Part shown: piece by piece, positions 46,681 through 59,047 of the stretch | How the letters are laid out: every line of letters starts with the position of its first letter | Numbering within the stretch: position 1 is the first letter of the stretch | Assembly: GCA_028274465.1 (NCBI GenBank) | Contig: CM051457.1 | Location: forward strand, 56,456,425-56,520,424 | From: Plantago ovata | Lineage: Eukaryota; Streptophyta; Magnoliopsida; Lamiales; Plantaginaceae | DNA: 64,000 bases | Reading direction: 5' to 3' | Notes under the pieces: generated by a model | Databases searched by the model: none | Told to the model about the DNA's origin: nothing | Seen by the model: only the letters and a program-made list of their open reading frames with translations | Translations under genes and position numbers: made by a program

Positions 46681-48112
46681 GTCTTTGAATCCGTGATTCA
46701 TTGATATGGCCTAGCCGACAATGCCATATATAAGATGGATTATTCTTCCTACTTGAAGACGGTTGTTTGTTATGTTTTTGAAATAAAGGTAGACTACTTT
46801 GCATAATATATAAACCATTCACTAAGCGAGTTTTTCCATAATACTGGTCATTTAGCGAAAAATAACAAGTATTATTAGCAAAACGAAAGGAAAAACCCAA
46901 ATCGTCCAACAATGGAATGGAAATAATATTTTTGACAATGGATGGAACAAAATAAACGTTATCAAGTTCTAAACATTGTCCTGATGGTAAATCTATCTTG
47001 CAGCGTCCAACGCATTTGGCTTCAACTGGATTGTCGTTCCCAACATGCAAGTCGATTTCACCTTGCTTGACTAGCCTGTGTTCAATTAGCCCCTGCACAT
47101 TATTACAAATGTGTGAGCCACAAGCTGTATCTAATACCCAACCATTGGAGTCAAAAGTAGTCATGTTCATTTCAATAACAAACATACCTGATCTAGAAGC
47201 CGGCGGCTTCTTAGCTTGATCTTCCCTTAGCTTAGGGCAATCTTTCTTCCAATGCCCTTTCTGCTTACAGAAAAGACATTCATCTGTGCGTACCGTTCCG
47301 CTCCTCTTGAACTTCTTTGTCTGGTTCAGATGCTTAGGCCTATCACTCGAAGTGTTAGCCTTGGCTCCCGACTTTCCCTTACCCTTAGCACCTTTGTTTC
47401 TCGGGTTTGGGTTAGACGGTTGCCCAACATACATGATCGATTTCTCCTTCTTAGGAAGAGTTTGATCATATGTCTTCAGCAGATTATGGAGCTCGGGCAG
47501 TGTAACGTCTTTCGCATTCATGGTGTAGTTAATGATGAACTGCGAATACGAACTCGGCAATGCTTGAAGGACAAAGATCACCATGATCTTATTCTCCAGC
47601 TTGACACCGGCATCGGCAAGCTTCTCAAAGATACCAATCATCTTGAGAACATGTTCAGACATGTTCCCTCCTTCATTGAGCTTGCATCTGTGTATCTCTT
47701 TGATCAAATGAAATTCAACACTTCTGGATGTCGTCTTAAAGAGCGACTCAAGATGCTTTAGCATCTCATACGGCAACATGCTTTCATGTTGTCTCTGCAA
47801 CTCATTGCTCATTGCCGCCAGCATAATACACTGCGTGGATTTAGCATCCTCTTGATGCTTATCAGCCTTTGCCTTGTTGGCTTGATTCCAAGTAGCAACT
47901 TGATCGGCAGTCTGATTCTCGGGACACACGGGAATAGCCTCGTCCAAGACGTACTCAATCTTTTTGTACCTCAGCACCAAACGAATATTCCTGATCCAAT
48001 CTAGGAAGTTTGGTCCGGTCAAAACTTGCTTCTCTAAGATAGCACGGAACGAGATACTCGCCATTTCGGTTTTCCTAAGGAGAAATAATATAGAACGAAA
48101 ATAATAAATCAA
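46661..48112 (-). CDS. Copia-B gag / protease / start of integrase
   Basis: The 483-residue frame contains [12 protein letters not shown] near residue 17, the most likely true start at about 48064, then the copia gag capsid ([33 protein letters not shown]), zinc knuckle [14 protein letters not shown], protease DTACGSHI and the integrase zinc region HCRLGHIN. Gag forms the particle; protease would cut the polyprotein. The frame runs out at the start of integrase through a frameshift. It is the longest Copia-family ORF here. Confidence 0.85.
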   Translation of the reverse strand: MIYYFRSILFLLRKTEMASISFRAILEKQVLTGPNFLDWIRNIRLVLRYKKIEYVLDEAIPVCPENQTADQVATWNQANKAKADKHQEDAKSTQCIMLAAMSNELQRQHESMLPYEMLKHLESLFKTTSRSVEFHLIKEIHRCKLNEGGNMSEHVLKMIGIFEKLADAGVKLENKIMVIFVLQALPSSYSQFIINYTMNAKDVTLPELHNLLKTYDQTLPKKEKSIMYVGQPSNPNPRNKGAKGKGKSGAKANTSSDRPKHLNQTKKFKRSGTVRTDECLFCKQKGHWKKDCPKLREDQAKKPPASRSGMFVIEMNMTTFDSNGWVLDTACGSHICNNVQGLIEHRLVKQGEIDLHVGNDNPVEAKCVGRCKIDLPSGQCLELDNVYFVPSIVKNIISIPLLDDLGFSFRFANNTCYFSLNDQYYGKTRLVNGLYIMQSSLPLFQKHNKQPSSSRKNNPSYIWHCRLGHINESRIQRLRSWTT

Positions 48113-49374
48113 CTATTGAAATACTATTTCTAAATACACAGTCAACATAACTAAACAACAAGGTCCTTTAGCTGTTTAGCTTCCACTATTTTCACATATG
48201 ATTGCCCGCAAAACAAACATACGGGTAATGTCCAACAAGTTACCGTAGTGGCCAAGATCCAAATCCATACTATGCTATACTCCAACGGGGGCTGGTCGCA
48301 TAACATAATATGACCGATAGGACTATCCAATTGCGTCATGCAACTCTTGGGTGTTAAATCTAATTTAACCAGACACTCTACATATTGTACCTATCGAGGT
48401 CGCTAGATACAATATGCAGTAAGTTATAACCATAGGCTTATTCTAATCTGACGTTCACTGCGAGTCTGCAAGACGAGGTCGCCAATACAGGGAAACGCAA
48501 TGAAAGTTCAGAATTAAAGCACCCCATGGAAAGCATCTCAGAAACACATACGTATACATATTTCTGCACTTATATTAGTTCGGGCTTGTAGCTTGAGGGT
48601 TGTTATCAGTCATCTACAAACAAATAGGGGCGCCGCCTACCCATCATGCATGAGCGGTCTACAGGTAATTGATGCCGCCTATCCATTCTAGTTCTAAACG
48701 CGGTCAAGCACATAATGGACGCCGCCTACCCATACATAAAAATATGCTGTCCGACAAATAAGAGGGCACCGCCTACCCTCGCATGCATAGCGGTCGAACG
48801 AAAAGTAAAATACGTGGTATTTAAACATGCATTGTCAAACAATAGCATATCGAGCAAACAATCAAGTAGTAGCCTATGTGGATGCCAAATGACTTCATAA
48901 TTTCATTATGAAAATTATAATCCCATACTTATAATCTCTATGAAAAATTGAAAATTTGGACTAGATTGAAAAATCGAAAATTCTATTGACCAGGTAGCAA
49001 TTTACGAAAACCCGAAGGACTCAATTGTAATTTTCCAAACCTTGGAGGTGTTGAATTCAAAATTCAAAAGTAGAAAGACTTATCTGTAATAAACAATAAA
49101 TTGATAAATCACAAATAAGCCCCTCAACTTAATACTAATTAAATTTAACCCCTCTAGTTAATAATAATTACAATTAAATCATATTTATATTCCAAATATA
49201 AAATTCAATCCTCAAAATTTCCAAAAATTCAATTTTGGGACCAACCCGGAAAAATTAAATAAATATATATAATAATATACGGGGACGGGATCGAATCTCG
49301 TCCCCTAGGGCGTCTGCGTCCCGCAGGTGCCTGGGCGCCTGCGTGCACGCAGGCGCCTGCCTGCGTCACGCAGG
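48113..49374 (-). other. Copia-B 5' leader, left part
   Basis: No ORF of note. Four GCCGCCTACCC-type repeats lie at 48629-48642, about 48671, 48717-48732 and 48764-48778. An AT-rich stretch follows, then a GC-rich block with palindromic GCAGGCGCCTGC units (49310-49374), where the Athila-like element entered. The leader continues at 58765-59034. Confidence 0.75.
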
Positions 49375-50651
49375 TGATGAATGTGTATTTTACACTTTCA
49401 TTCGAGTCTATTTCACCTAATTTAGCTATCCTCTATGTTAATTTAGCTATATTTTAGTACATTTTATTAGAATAGTGTCACGTTTCCCTTTAGATTTTAT
49501 TTTACAGGTTTTGGTTGAAATTCTGAGATTTACGGGCATTTATATTGAAGTCTACAAGGAATTGGTGTTCCAGAAGCCTATTTGGAGTATCTGAAGGTTT
49601 CCGGATAGGATTTGGAGTCTAAGGGTCGAATCTGGAGGTTAGAAGGCCATTAGAAGTCTGAAACCGAGTCCGAAAAGGTGAAGAAATTCAAATCCGCGTC
49701 GAAAAATGCACAAATTCCGCGAAAAACGGGGCGGCGAACCGCCCCGTGCCTCGGGCGAACCGCCCCAGAAGAATCTCGGGCCTATATATAGTTGCAAGTT
49801 TTCTCTCCGAAAAATATATCTTTTCAACCCTACTTTCTCACCTCTCTCTATAGTTTTAGGTAGGAACTTCTCGGGGCCTGTCCTCGGAGTTCCATAGCTT
49901 AGGGGATACTTTTTCATAGCAGATTGGACCTCGTAGGACCACAATCATCCGGAGATTGACAACCTTCGGTAACTTTGTATCTTACAACTTTTATCTACTT
50001 ATTTTATTCTTCTTTCAATATGTTTTCTTCTATGATTGCTATTGATTGCATGCCTATTATGAGTAGCTAAATTTATCATTGGTGGTAGTATGTGAATTCT
50101 TAGCGAGGGAAGATAATCATGCTAATGGCTATATCGCGCATTATACTCCGTGTCATTGCTTTATTTCGTTGATGAGTTGAAACCAAAATTCTCGTATGTT
50201 GTATTGATCATTATGCACACTTGGACACTTGTCGACCAATCAGACCAAATTATCTTCGTAGTGTTGAATAATTACGGAACACATTAGGACGTTAGTTGTT
50301 GATGAGTCAGACCCTTATTATCTTCGTAGTGCTTAATACTTGCAACAGGACACAAGATTCATTCAAAGATCTCTATGCAAGACCGAGGAATTTATGCATG
50401 ATTATCGACCCATTATGTTAAGAAGGACCATACTATCACCAATCTCCATTATCTGCTTGAAAACCCCCTATTGCTTTCTATTTGCTGTTTTATATTCTAA
50501 ATTAGATTTGATAAAGCTAGTATAGTCCTGAGAGAACGACACTCGAGTCATTCTACTACTACACTACGGTTTTCGTTGTAGTTGTGGATTGCCTTTGGCT
50601 AATTACAAATATTATTTGCTGGATTAGAATCTGACAAATTCCCGTTCATCA
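49375..50651 (+). repeat. 5' LTR of Athila-like element
   Basis: 1277 bp, nearly identical to the 3' LTR except for an extra GC-rich piece (GGGGCGGCGAACCGCCCCG, 49729-49747 region) that is shortened in the other copy. A TATATATAG motif follows at about 49793-49801. High LTR identity points to a recent insertion. Confidence 0.9.
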
Positions 50652-50654
50652 AAT

Positions 50655-50672
50655 TGGCGCCGCTGCAGGGGA
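50655..50672 (+). other. Primer binding site of Athila-like element
   Basis: TGGCGCCGCTGCAGGGGA starts three bases after the LTR. It resembles the tRNA-Asp complement used by Athila-type elements, with small differences. Confidence 0.75.
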
Positions 50673-50897
50673 CTATACTCCTTTTTTCTGTTTAATTTGT
50701 TTATATTTACAGCTTTAGATTCCTAATTCTTTTATTTTAGTTTTCCTATTTAATCTCTCTCTGCTCTCCTAGTCTGTTTCTGATTCACTTTTTCCTAGCT
50801 TTAGTAGTATTCGATATCTAGAAATATTCTTGATTGTCGAGGTTTCTAACGAAGCTAACTTTCAGTTTTGAGTTACTCCTGATACAGATTTCCAGGT

Positions 50898-53800
50898 ATG
50901 ACGACCTTAAAAGCTCGCTTGACACCGACATTCTCGCAAGTCAGGAGGGGGTCAGCTATATACTTGGAAAAAGAATTATCGGGGTACGAGGTAACAAGCA
51001 CCATAGTGAGAAGGATACCAAGGTTCGAAGAAGGAGAGGATATGAATCCAATAAGCTTCATCAGATCCTATGAAGAGGAGATAGCAAAAGTTCCAGCAAA
51101 AGGGTTCACAGAGGACCAATTATGCCGGAAATTATTTCCTTTTGCTTTGGGATATGAACCGAGGATATGGATAGCAAGGTTAGCACCAGGATCACTGAAG
51201 ACCTGGAACCAAGTAGTAGAGGAGTTCTTGGCACGTTTCATGCCTTACCATGAGACGATGGCATTACGGAATCGGATTGAATACTTCAAGCAAGGAGAAT
51301 ACGAGCTGTTCTGTGACACCTATGAACTTTTTGAGCTGTATAAACGTGAGTGCCCCCACCACCGTTTCGACGACGGGGAGCTGATTTGGTTCTTTGTTGG
51401 AGGACTACGAGATGAAGTTAGGCTTCAAATAGATGGGATATGTGGAGGATTAGAAGAATGTACAGTTGAAGAGGCAGTAAAGGTCTTTCAAACATACGCC
51501 AATGGATCCGCACAATCCGAGAAAATAATGTCGAATGAAGTCGCCAACATATACTCGAATCAAGTCGAAACTGACGGGTTATACGAAGACTATGCTGAGG
51601 ACGAGGACATCAGTGAGGAGGAGGAACTTGCGTTTTACGCAGGGATTAAGGCCATTGAGAGTGTCTTCGAGGTAGCACACGCAGGGGAAGCTGAGAACAA
51701 TCTTCGCACCGAGAAGGCTTTTGAAGCGATCGAAGTAACTGAGCAACTTATCAAAGAACTTAGCCTACTGAAGTGTGGAAGGTGCGGTGAAGAAGTCGAG
51801 GACACCGCACAAGAAGTAGTAAGCAAACCACCCGAGGTGAGGAGCGAATCACCTCCCAACTCCAGGGAACCAAACAGTCCGAGTCTTTCTGATGAGACAT
51901 CTGAAGCTGATCCCGAGCAATCTCCAGCTGATGCTACTGAGGAGAATGAGTGCGAAGAAGTGAATCTACTGCTCCGAGGAGGCAAGATGACCAAAATTCC
52001 CAACTTCATACGTCCTAAGAGGATGGAGCCTACCGAGATCGATAATAGAGGGCCGAGCACAGAGCAAGAGGATGACGAAAGATCCAAAGAACCTCAAGAA
52101 GTTCCAGAAGGGAATGATGAACCTAGACCATCTGTAATACACATAGATGACGACGAGGTCGAAGTTGGAGCTAGTATACCTGGAGAACTTCACAAATCTT
52201 CCAATCCATATGTGCCTCCGAAGCCACATGTACCATACCCGAATCGGATCAAACCAGCCAAGAAGGATATTCAAGATTCACCCTTGTTCCAACGCCTGTC
52301 AAAAGTGGAAGTCAATGTACCTCTCTTGGAGTTAATCCAGAACATTCTAGCTTATACGAAATTCTTTCGTGAGATCAAGAACAAAAGGATTACTTCAGGA
52401 AGGGAAGTGAATGGGGTTGAAACAGTCAACTCGCTTGCCGGATTGCCCATGAAGAAAAAGGATCCTGGCAGTTTTATAATCGACATCGCCTTAGGGAATG
52501 GACGAACTACACAGGCAATGCTTGACTTAGGAGCTAGCATTAACTTAATGCCATATTCGGTATACAAGGCCCTGGAACTCGGAGAATTGACACCAACTGA
52601 TATGGTGGTCCAAATGGCAGACCAAAGTGTGAAGAGGCCAGTAGGGATAATAGAGGACATCCTTGTGAAAGTAGACAAATTGATAATCCCATCTGATTTT
52701 GTGGTGATGAAGTCCGCAGATGAGGGAAAGAGCCATATCCGTGAGCACATAGTACTACTTGGGAGACCGTTCATGGCAACTACCAACACATGCCTTGAAC
52801 TTAAGGGCAAGAAGATAACCATGGAGGTAATGGGCGAAAAGATTGAGTTGATAGGATGTAGCATCAGAGATAAGGATGTTCCGGAGGAGTTAAAATTTGT
52901 CGATTGCTACGAATCCGTAATTCCCGAATTTCATCATAGCCATAGCAATCGCGAACCACTTGAGGAAGCACTTACAATGCAAGCTGAGACATGCTACATG
53001 ACCGAAGAAGCAAGGGAACTAGTCGAAATGATGGATAGCACACCAGAAATTCCAGCAAGAGAAGAGGTACTTGAACCTTTAGAGGAAGAAGAAGAAGAAA
53101 GTGGGTTTCCTGAAGAACCCAGCCTAGGAGAAAATCAGAAGAAGCCCGTGATTGTATCCTCACATCTCTCCAACAACGAAGAAAGTAAGCTGATCGAGGT
53201 ATTGAAGGAAAATTCCGCAGCTATAGGATGGGGGATCAGCGATATCAACGGAATTAGCCCTACAAGATGCGTGCACAACATCACTCTAGAACAAGATGCC
53301 AAACCTGTTAGGCAACCTCAGAGAATGATAAATCCAGCAATGCAAGAGGTGGTAAAAAAGGAAGTGATCAAGTTGCTAGATGCTGATATGATTTACCCCA
53401 TTCCAGATAGTCGATGGGTGAGCCCAGTACATGTAGTTCCTAAGAAATCAGGAGTCACTGTGGAAGAGAATGAGAAGGGAGAATTGGTACCGGTTAGAAA
53501 GACCACTGGATGGCGGATGTGCATTGACTACAGAAGATTAAATGCCGCCACAAAAAAGGACCACTTCCCTTTACCATTTATTGATGACATGCTAAACCGC
53601 CTTGCGGGGCGGAAGTTCTATTGTTTTCTTGATGGTTTATCAGGTTTCTACCAGATTCCAATTGCACCGGAGGATCAGGAGAAGACGACATTCACTTGCC
53701 CATTCGGAACATTTGCCTATAGGAGGATGCCATTTGGACTATGCAATGCTCCCGCCACTTTTCAAAGGTGCATGCTTTCTGTTTTCTCTGACATGGTAAC

Positions 53801-55985
53801 CAAATTTGTTGAAGTTTTTATGGATGATTTTTCCCTTTTTGGTGATTCATTTGATGAATGCTTGCAAAGACTAGATCTAGTTTTAAAAAGGTGCATTGAA
53901 TGAAAAACCTTAAGCTGGGAGAAGAGTCATTATATGGTTAGATAAGGCATTGTTCTAGGACATGTAGTTTCTGAAAGAGGTATCGAGGTAGACAAGGCTA
54001 AGATAGAAATCATTGAAAAACTTCCCCCACCTACTTGCGTGAAAGAATTGCAATCTTTTCTTGGCCATGTAGGATTTCATAGGAGGTTTATTAAAGATTT
54101 TTCGAAAATTGCTAAACCTTTAAGTAGCTTGCTTGCTAAAGATGTGGTTTTCCATTTCTCTAATGAATGCCTAGTTGCTTTCAATACTCTTAAGGAAAAG
54201 CTTGTTTCTGCCCCCATTGTTGTGCCGCCTGACTCGAATCTTCCCTTCGAAATTATGTGTGATGCTTCAAATTTTGCTATGGGTGCTGTTTTATGCCAAA
54301 AAGTTGATAAGCAGTATCGTGTGATTTATTATATTAGTAAGACTCTAGACTCCGCGCAGGTTAATTATACAACAACTGAAAAGGAATTTTTAGCCGTTGT
54401 CTTTGCTTTACAAAAGTTTAGGTCTTATTTAATTGGTCATCCTGTGAATGTCCATACTGATCATGCTGCATTGAGACATTTGATAGCTAAGCAAGATTCT
54501 AAGCCTAGATTAATCCGTTGGGTCCTTTTACTGCAAGACTTTGATTTGACTATAGTAGATAGAGCTGGTAGGGAGAATTTAGTAGCAGATCATTTATCTA
54601 GAATACCTAATATACCTGTTGATCCGATACCCATTAATGAAGATCTCCCCGATGAGCATCTAATGAAGGCTAATGAGGAGCCATGGTATGCAGATATTGT
54701 AAACTATTTGGCTATGAATGTTTGCCCCACTAACTTTTCAGCTTCAGACAAAAGAGCTCTTGCCAAGCAATGCAGGACTTACATATGGGATGATCCGCAT
54801 CTATTCAAGGAAGGAGCTGATGGGATTCTAAGGAGGTGCGTGCCACAAGAAGAGCAGCAAAGTGTACTGAGCCATTGCCATGAGCTTAACTGTGGAGGGC
54901 ACTACAGTGGATTAAAGACAGCGCGCAAAGTACTGCAGGCAGGATTTTTCTGGCCAACAATATACAAAGATGCTCAAAGTTTTGTGAAGAATTGTGACCC
55001 ATGCCAACGAGGTGGCGGTATTGGCAAGAAAGATGAAATTCCCCTTCAAGGGAATCTAGTGGTAGAACCTTTCGATGTATGGGGCATTGATTTTATGGGA
55101 CCATTTCCAAACAGCGGAGGTTATGAATACATTCTTGTTGCAGTGGACTATGTGACTAAATGGGTAGAGGCAATTCCTACAAAAACAAATGACGGTGCAA
55201 TAGTTATGAAGTTCTTGAAGGAAGTAATATTCTCGAGATTTGGGTGCCCTAGGACAATCATCAGCGATGGAGGGTCCCACTTCATCAATAGAACGTTTGC
55301 TTCTCTTCTTAAGAGATACAATGTCCACCATAGTGTCGCTACACCTTATCACCCGCAAACATCAGGGCAAGTCGAAGTCAGCAACCGTCAAATCAAGAAG
55401 ATCCTGGAGCGAGTAGTGAAGCCTAGTAGAAAGGACTGGGCAGGAAAATTGAATGATGCACTTTGGGCATACAGGACTAGCTACAAGACGGTGATCGGGA
55501 CCACTCCGTATAGACTTGTGTATGGAAAAGCATGTCATCTTCCCGTAGAACTAGAACACAAGGCATATTGGGCCATTTAAACACTCAATCTTGATATGGG
55601 AAAGGCTGGCGAGGAACGATTGTTGCAACTAGATGAGCTTGATGAATTACGACTAGGTGCTTATGATAATGCCAAGATCTACAAGGAATGTACTAAGAAG
55701 TATCATGATCGTGGTATAGTACGTAAGGAATTGATTCCTGGACAAAAAGCTTTGGTGTTTAATTCTCGCATTCGACTATTTCCTGGAAAGCTCCGTACTC
55801 GTTGGGATGGACCGTATGAAATTATCGAAGTTGCTCCCCATGGAGCTGTTAAACTCTTCGATCCTAAGACAGGCAATACCTTCAAGGTGAATGGCCAGCG
55901 AGTGAAACCGTACTTCGAGATATCTAGTGATCAAAGGGAGGTTGATCACCTTGAGCTTACCCCTATCGCCTCATCAGAAGGTTAG
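50898..55985 (+). pseudogene. Athila-like gag-pol polyprotein, one frame with three nonsense codons
   Basis: All 1,696 codons are in one frame, broken only by TGA at 53901-53903, TAA at 53943-53945 and TAA at 55578-55580. Gag occupies about residues 1-250 (ending in a very acidic part); I find no canonical CCHC knuckle, only CGRCGEE near 295. Protease has LDLGASINLMPYSVY near 540. RT has WRMCIDYRRLNAATKKDHFPLP, FGLCNAPATFQRCM and catalytic FMDDF. RNase H follows with [22 protein letters not shown] and [10 protein letters not shown]. Integrase has [10 protein letters not shown]...[25 protein letters not shown] and [11 protein letters not shown]. The residues after the third stop are the integrase C-terminal region. 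Confidence 0.9.
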
Positions 55986-57494
55986 TGTGTTTTGTTTTGT
56001 TTTCTCACGAGTTTGATTGAGTATTATAGGTAACTCATACAAGCATTAGCTCTCACCTTGGATCCACTTTCGGCGTTCGGGACGAGCGACGACGTTCAGG
56101 TTTGGGGAGGAGGTTATCGCTGGTTATATCTATACTTATCTTGCTTATGAAAAACTCGTGAATTTTTTTTGCATTCACGTTTACTGCTTTCCTAGGATAG
56201 TTTTTGCATGTTTTATATGGAGTTTATTGCCGAATTTTTTGAACTTTTTTATTGGGTAGATCAACTAGCTATGTCATTAATCGTATGCTTCATCTCTATG
56301 AATTTGTTTGAGGTTTTTCTCGCTTGTCTTGTCACATTTATGTATTGCACTTAGTTGAGCTTGGTAGTCTCGACATCACTTAGTGGTGTTTTCTCTACTG
56401 CGGTTCACGAAGGCCTTTATAATAGGATGATGCATGTTAGGGTCTTATGGTCGTTTTCCCGAGTAATTATGTACCTAAGAGGAAACAAGTCTTCACCATG
56501 CTTTGAGATTGATAAATGCCTAGGAAGGAGGTAGTGTGAGGTTGTGTGATCCTTTGTTTATAACCTATTCTTCCGAATAGGTTTGGGGAGGGGGTTACAC
56601 CATCATAGACTTGTTTCTGTTTTTTCATTTTCGTATCGTGAGTTTATTTTTCTTTTTCGTAAAATTTGTACTCCAACCTATTCTTTCGAATAGGTTTGGG
56701 GAAGTCGTGTGAGTCATTTTGTTTATCTTTTTGTTATGCTACTGCTGGCTAGAAAAAAAATCGAAAAAAAAGAAGAAAGAAAAATTCCAGAAAAAAAAAG
56801 AAGGAGAAAAAGAAAAAAAGAATCTGGAAAGAGAAAAAAAAAAAAAAAAAGAAAAAGAGAGAAGACCCCAAAAAAGCAAAGAAGGGTCCAAAAAATAAAG
56901 CCGAATAGCAGTTTAGCAAAATTTGAGTCTTTTCCATTTTTCGTGTTGTTCGTAATTGTGTTTTTCTATTTTTTATCTTTTTTGTCTTAAGTGTCATCTG
57001 TTCTAGATCACCCTCGTCCTGCCATTCAGGAAGTGGTGAATAGCTTAAGACTTTACTTGAGAGATGGGTAGAATAGGGGAGAGTTATCTTTTATAGGGAA
57101 CCCTCCTTCGTTTGATGAGAGCCAGTACTGGTTCGACCTCTTTTGAGGAAAAGTCTTAACATGGTGGAACAGCAGTAAGTCCTCAGTTTCATAGGCACGG
57201 GGCAACCATTCGTATCTTAGCATGCATCATTACGTCGTCACTGACTAGGTCCAGGTAGAGAATGTTACGAGAGACTATCTTGTCTTGACATAAGTGCTTA
57301 TGTGGATGTGTATAAGTCAATCGAGGTATTCTTCAACCTATATTCATGCTTTGATGTATATGTTTTTGTTCATATGTTATTTGGTAGATTCTTTAGATTA
57401 GTTCATTTTATTTGGCATGAAACTCCATTTTTGAGTCTTGCATGTTTTTTGTATTAGAGTCTAGCTTAGTTGCTTGAGGACAAGCAAAGGTTCG
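55986..57494 (+). other. 3' noncoding region of Athila-like element
   Basis: 1.5 kb without a convincing gene. It contains repeated polypurine-like GGTTTGGGGAG motifs at 56100-56109, 56580-56590 and 56692-56702, the last two directly after a small palindrome CCTATTCTTTCGAATAGG, plus a purine-rich low-complexity stretch (56751-56890). The ORFs in the purine stretch are composition artefacts. Athila elements often carry an env-like ORF here; none is visible. Confidence 0.75.
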
Positions 57495-57506
57495 GTTTGG
57501 GGAGTT
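57495..57506 (+). other. Polypurine tract of Athila-like element
   Basis: GTTTGGGGAGTT directly before the 3' LTR, after the ATTGAGGACAAGC-like context (GCTTGAGGACAAGCAAAGG) that is common in front of Athila/Tat 3' LTRs. Confidence 0.75.
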
Positions 57507-58759
57507 TGATGAATGTGTATTTTACACTTTCATTCGAGTCTTTTTCACCTAATTTAGCTATCCTCTATGTTAATTTATCTATATTTTAGTACATTTTATT
57601 AGAATAATGTCACGTTACCCTTTAGATTTTATTTTACAGGTTTTGGTTGAAATTCGGAGATTTACGGGCATTTATATTGAAGTCTACAAGGAATTGGTGT
57701 TCCAGAAGCCTATTTGGAGTATCTGAAGGTTTCCGGATAGGATTTGGAGTCTAAGGGTCGAATCTGGAGGTTAGAAGGCCATTAGAAGTCTGAAACCGAG
57801 TCCGAAAAGGTGAAGAAATCTAAATCCGCGTCGAAAAACGCGGAAATTCCACGAAAAACTGGGGGGCGAACCGCCCCAGAAGAATCTCGGGACTATATAT
57901 AGTTGCGAGTTTTCTCTCCGAAAAATATATCTTTCCAAGCCTACTTTCTCACCTCTCTCTATAGTTTTAGGTAGGAACTTCCCGGGGCCTGTCCTGGGAG
58001 TTCCATAGCTTAGGGGATACTTTTTCATAGCAGATTGGACCTCGTAGGACCACAATCATCTGGAGATTGACAACCTTCGGTAACTTTTTATCTTACAACT
58101 TTTATCTACTTATTTTATTCTTCTTTCAATATGTTTTCTTCTATGATTGCTATTGATTGCATGCCTATTATGAGTAGCTAAATTTATCATTGGTGGTATG
58201 TGAATTCTTAGCGAGGGAAGATAATCATGCTAATGGCTATATCGCGCATTATACTCCGTGTCATTGCTTTATTTCGTTGATGAGTTGAAACCAAAATTCT
58301 CGTATGTTGTATTGATCATTATGCACACTTGGACACTTGTCGACCAATCAGACCAAATTATCTTCGTAGTGTTGAATAATTACGGAACACATTAGGACGT
58401 TAGTTGTTGATGAGTCAGACCCTTATTATCTTCGTAGTGCTTAATACTTGCAACAGGACACAAGATTCATTCAAAGATTTCTATGCAAGACCGAGGAATT
58501 TATGCATGATTATCGACCCATTATGTTAAGAAGGACCATACTATCACCAATCTCCATTATCTGCTTGAAAACCCCCTATTGCTTTCTATTTGCTGTTTTA
58601 TATTCTAAATTAGATTTGATAAAGCTAGTATAGTCCTGAGAGAACGACACTCGAGTCATTCTACTACTACACTACGGTTTTCGTTGTAGTTGTGGATTGC
58701 CTTTGGCTAATTACAAATATTATTTGCTGGATTAGAATCTGACAAATTCCCGTTCATCA
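57507..58759 (+). repeat. 3' LTR of Athila-like element
   Basis: 1253 bp, TGATGAATGTG to GTTCATCA, 24 bp shorter than the 5' LTR, mainly in the GC-rich block near 57860. GCAGG duplication follows. Confidence 0.9.
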
Positions 58760-58790
58760 GCAGGCGCCTCGGCCGCCTGCGTGCGCAGGC

Positions 58791-58793
<3 letters not shown>

Positions 58794-58884
<91 letters not shown>
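58794..58884. repeat. (AT)n microsatellite, about 45 repeats
   Basis: An uninterrupted AT run of about 91 bp in the Copia-B leader, next to the GC-rich palindromic block (GCAGGCGCC...GCGCAGGCGGG). Copia-A has a T run at the equivalent site and no AT run. Its true length is uncertain in any assembly. Confidence 0.95.
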
Positions 58885-58885
<1 letters not shown>

Positions 58886-59047
58886 TCCTCTTTTTTAAAA
58901 AAAAAAAAATATAAATTCTAAATTTATATGAAAACAAAACTTTCGAAAATCGAATTAATCATAGAATCAATTGCATCCACATAAACTACATAATCACATA
59001 ACATATATACGTATATAAATAATCAATTAACCTCGCTCGGATACCAC

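Larger units (their letters stand above)
49375..58759 (+). mobile_element. Athila-like Ty3/gypsy element, complete with both LTRs
   Basis: LTRs 49375-50651 and 57507-58759 (TGATGAATG...TTCATCA), target duplication GCAGG at 49370-49374 and 58760-58764, primer site at 50655-50672 and polypurine tract just before 57507. The single long frame 50898-55985 reads gag, protease, RT, RNase H, integrase, the Ty3/gypsy order, with no chromodomain. It is called Athila-like from the tRNA-Asp-type primer site, the protease form DLGASIN and the integrase. No extra env-like ORF is seen after pol. Confidence 0.9.
42565..59047 (-). mobile_element. Copia-B internal region with nested Athila-type insertions
   Basis: Polypurine tract at 42565-42576, RT/RNase H, integrase, gag, leader and a primer site next to 59048, all on the minus strand. 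Without the solo LTR (44668-45918) and the Athila-like element (49375-58764) the internal part is about 5.8 kb. It is bounded on both sides by LTRs of the same 2.1 kb family. Confidence 0.85.

Noticed and set aside
56709..56997. Lys-rich and Phe-rich ORFs in the Athila 3' region
   Set aside because: Caused by a purine-rich low-complexity stretch.
58707..58937. Ile/Tyr repeat ORF over the AT microsatellite
   Set aside because: Pure translation of the (AT)n run.
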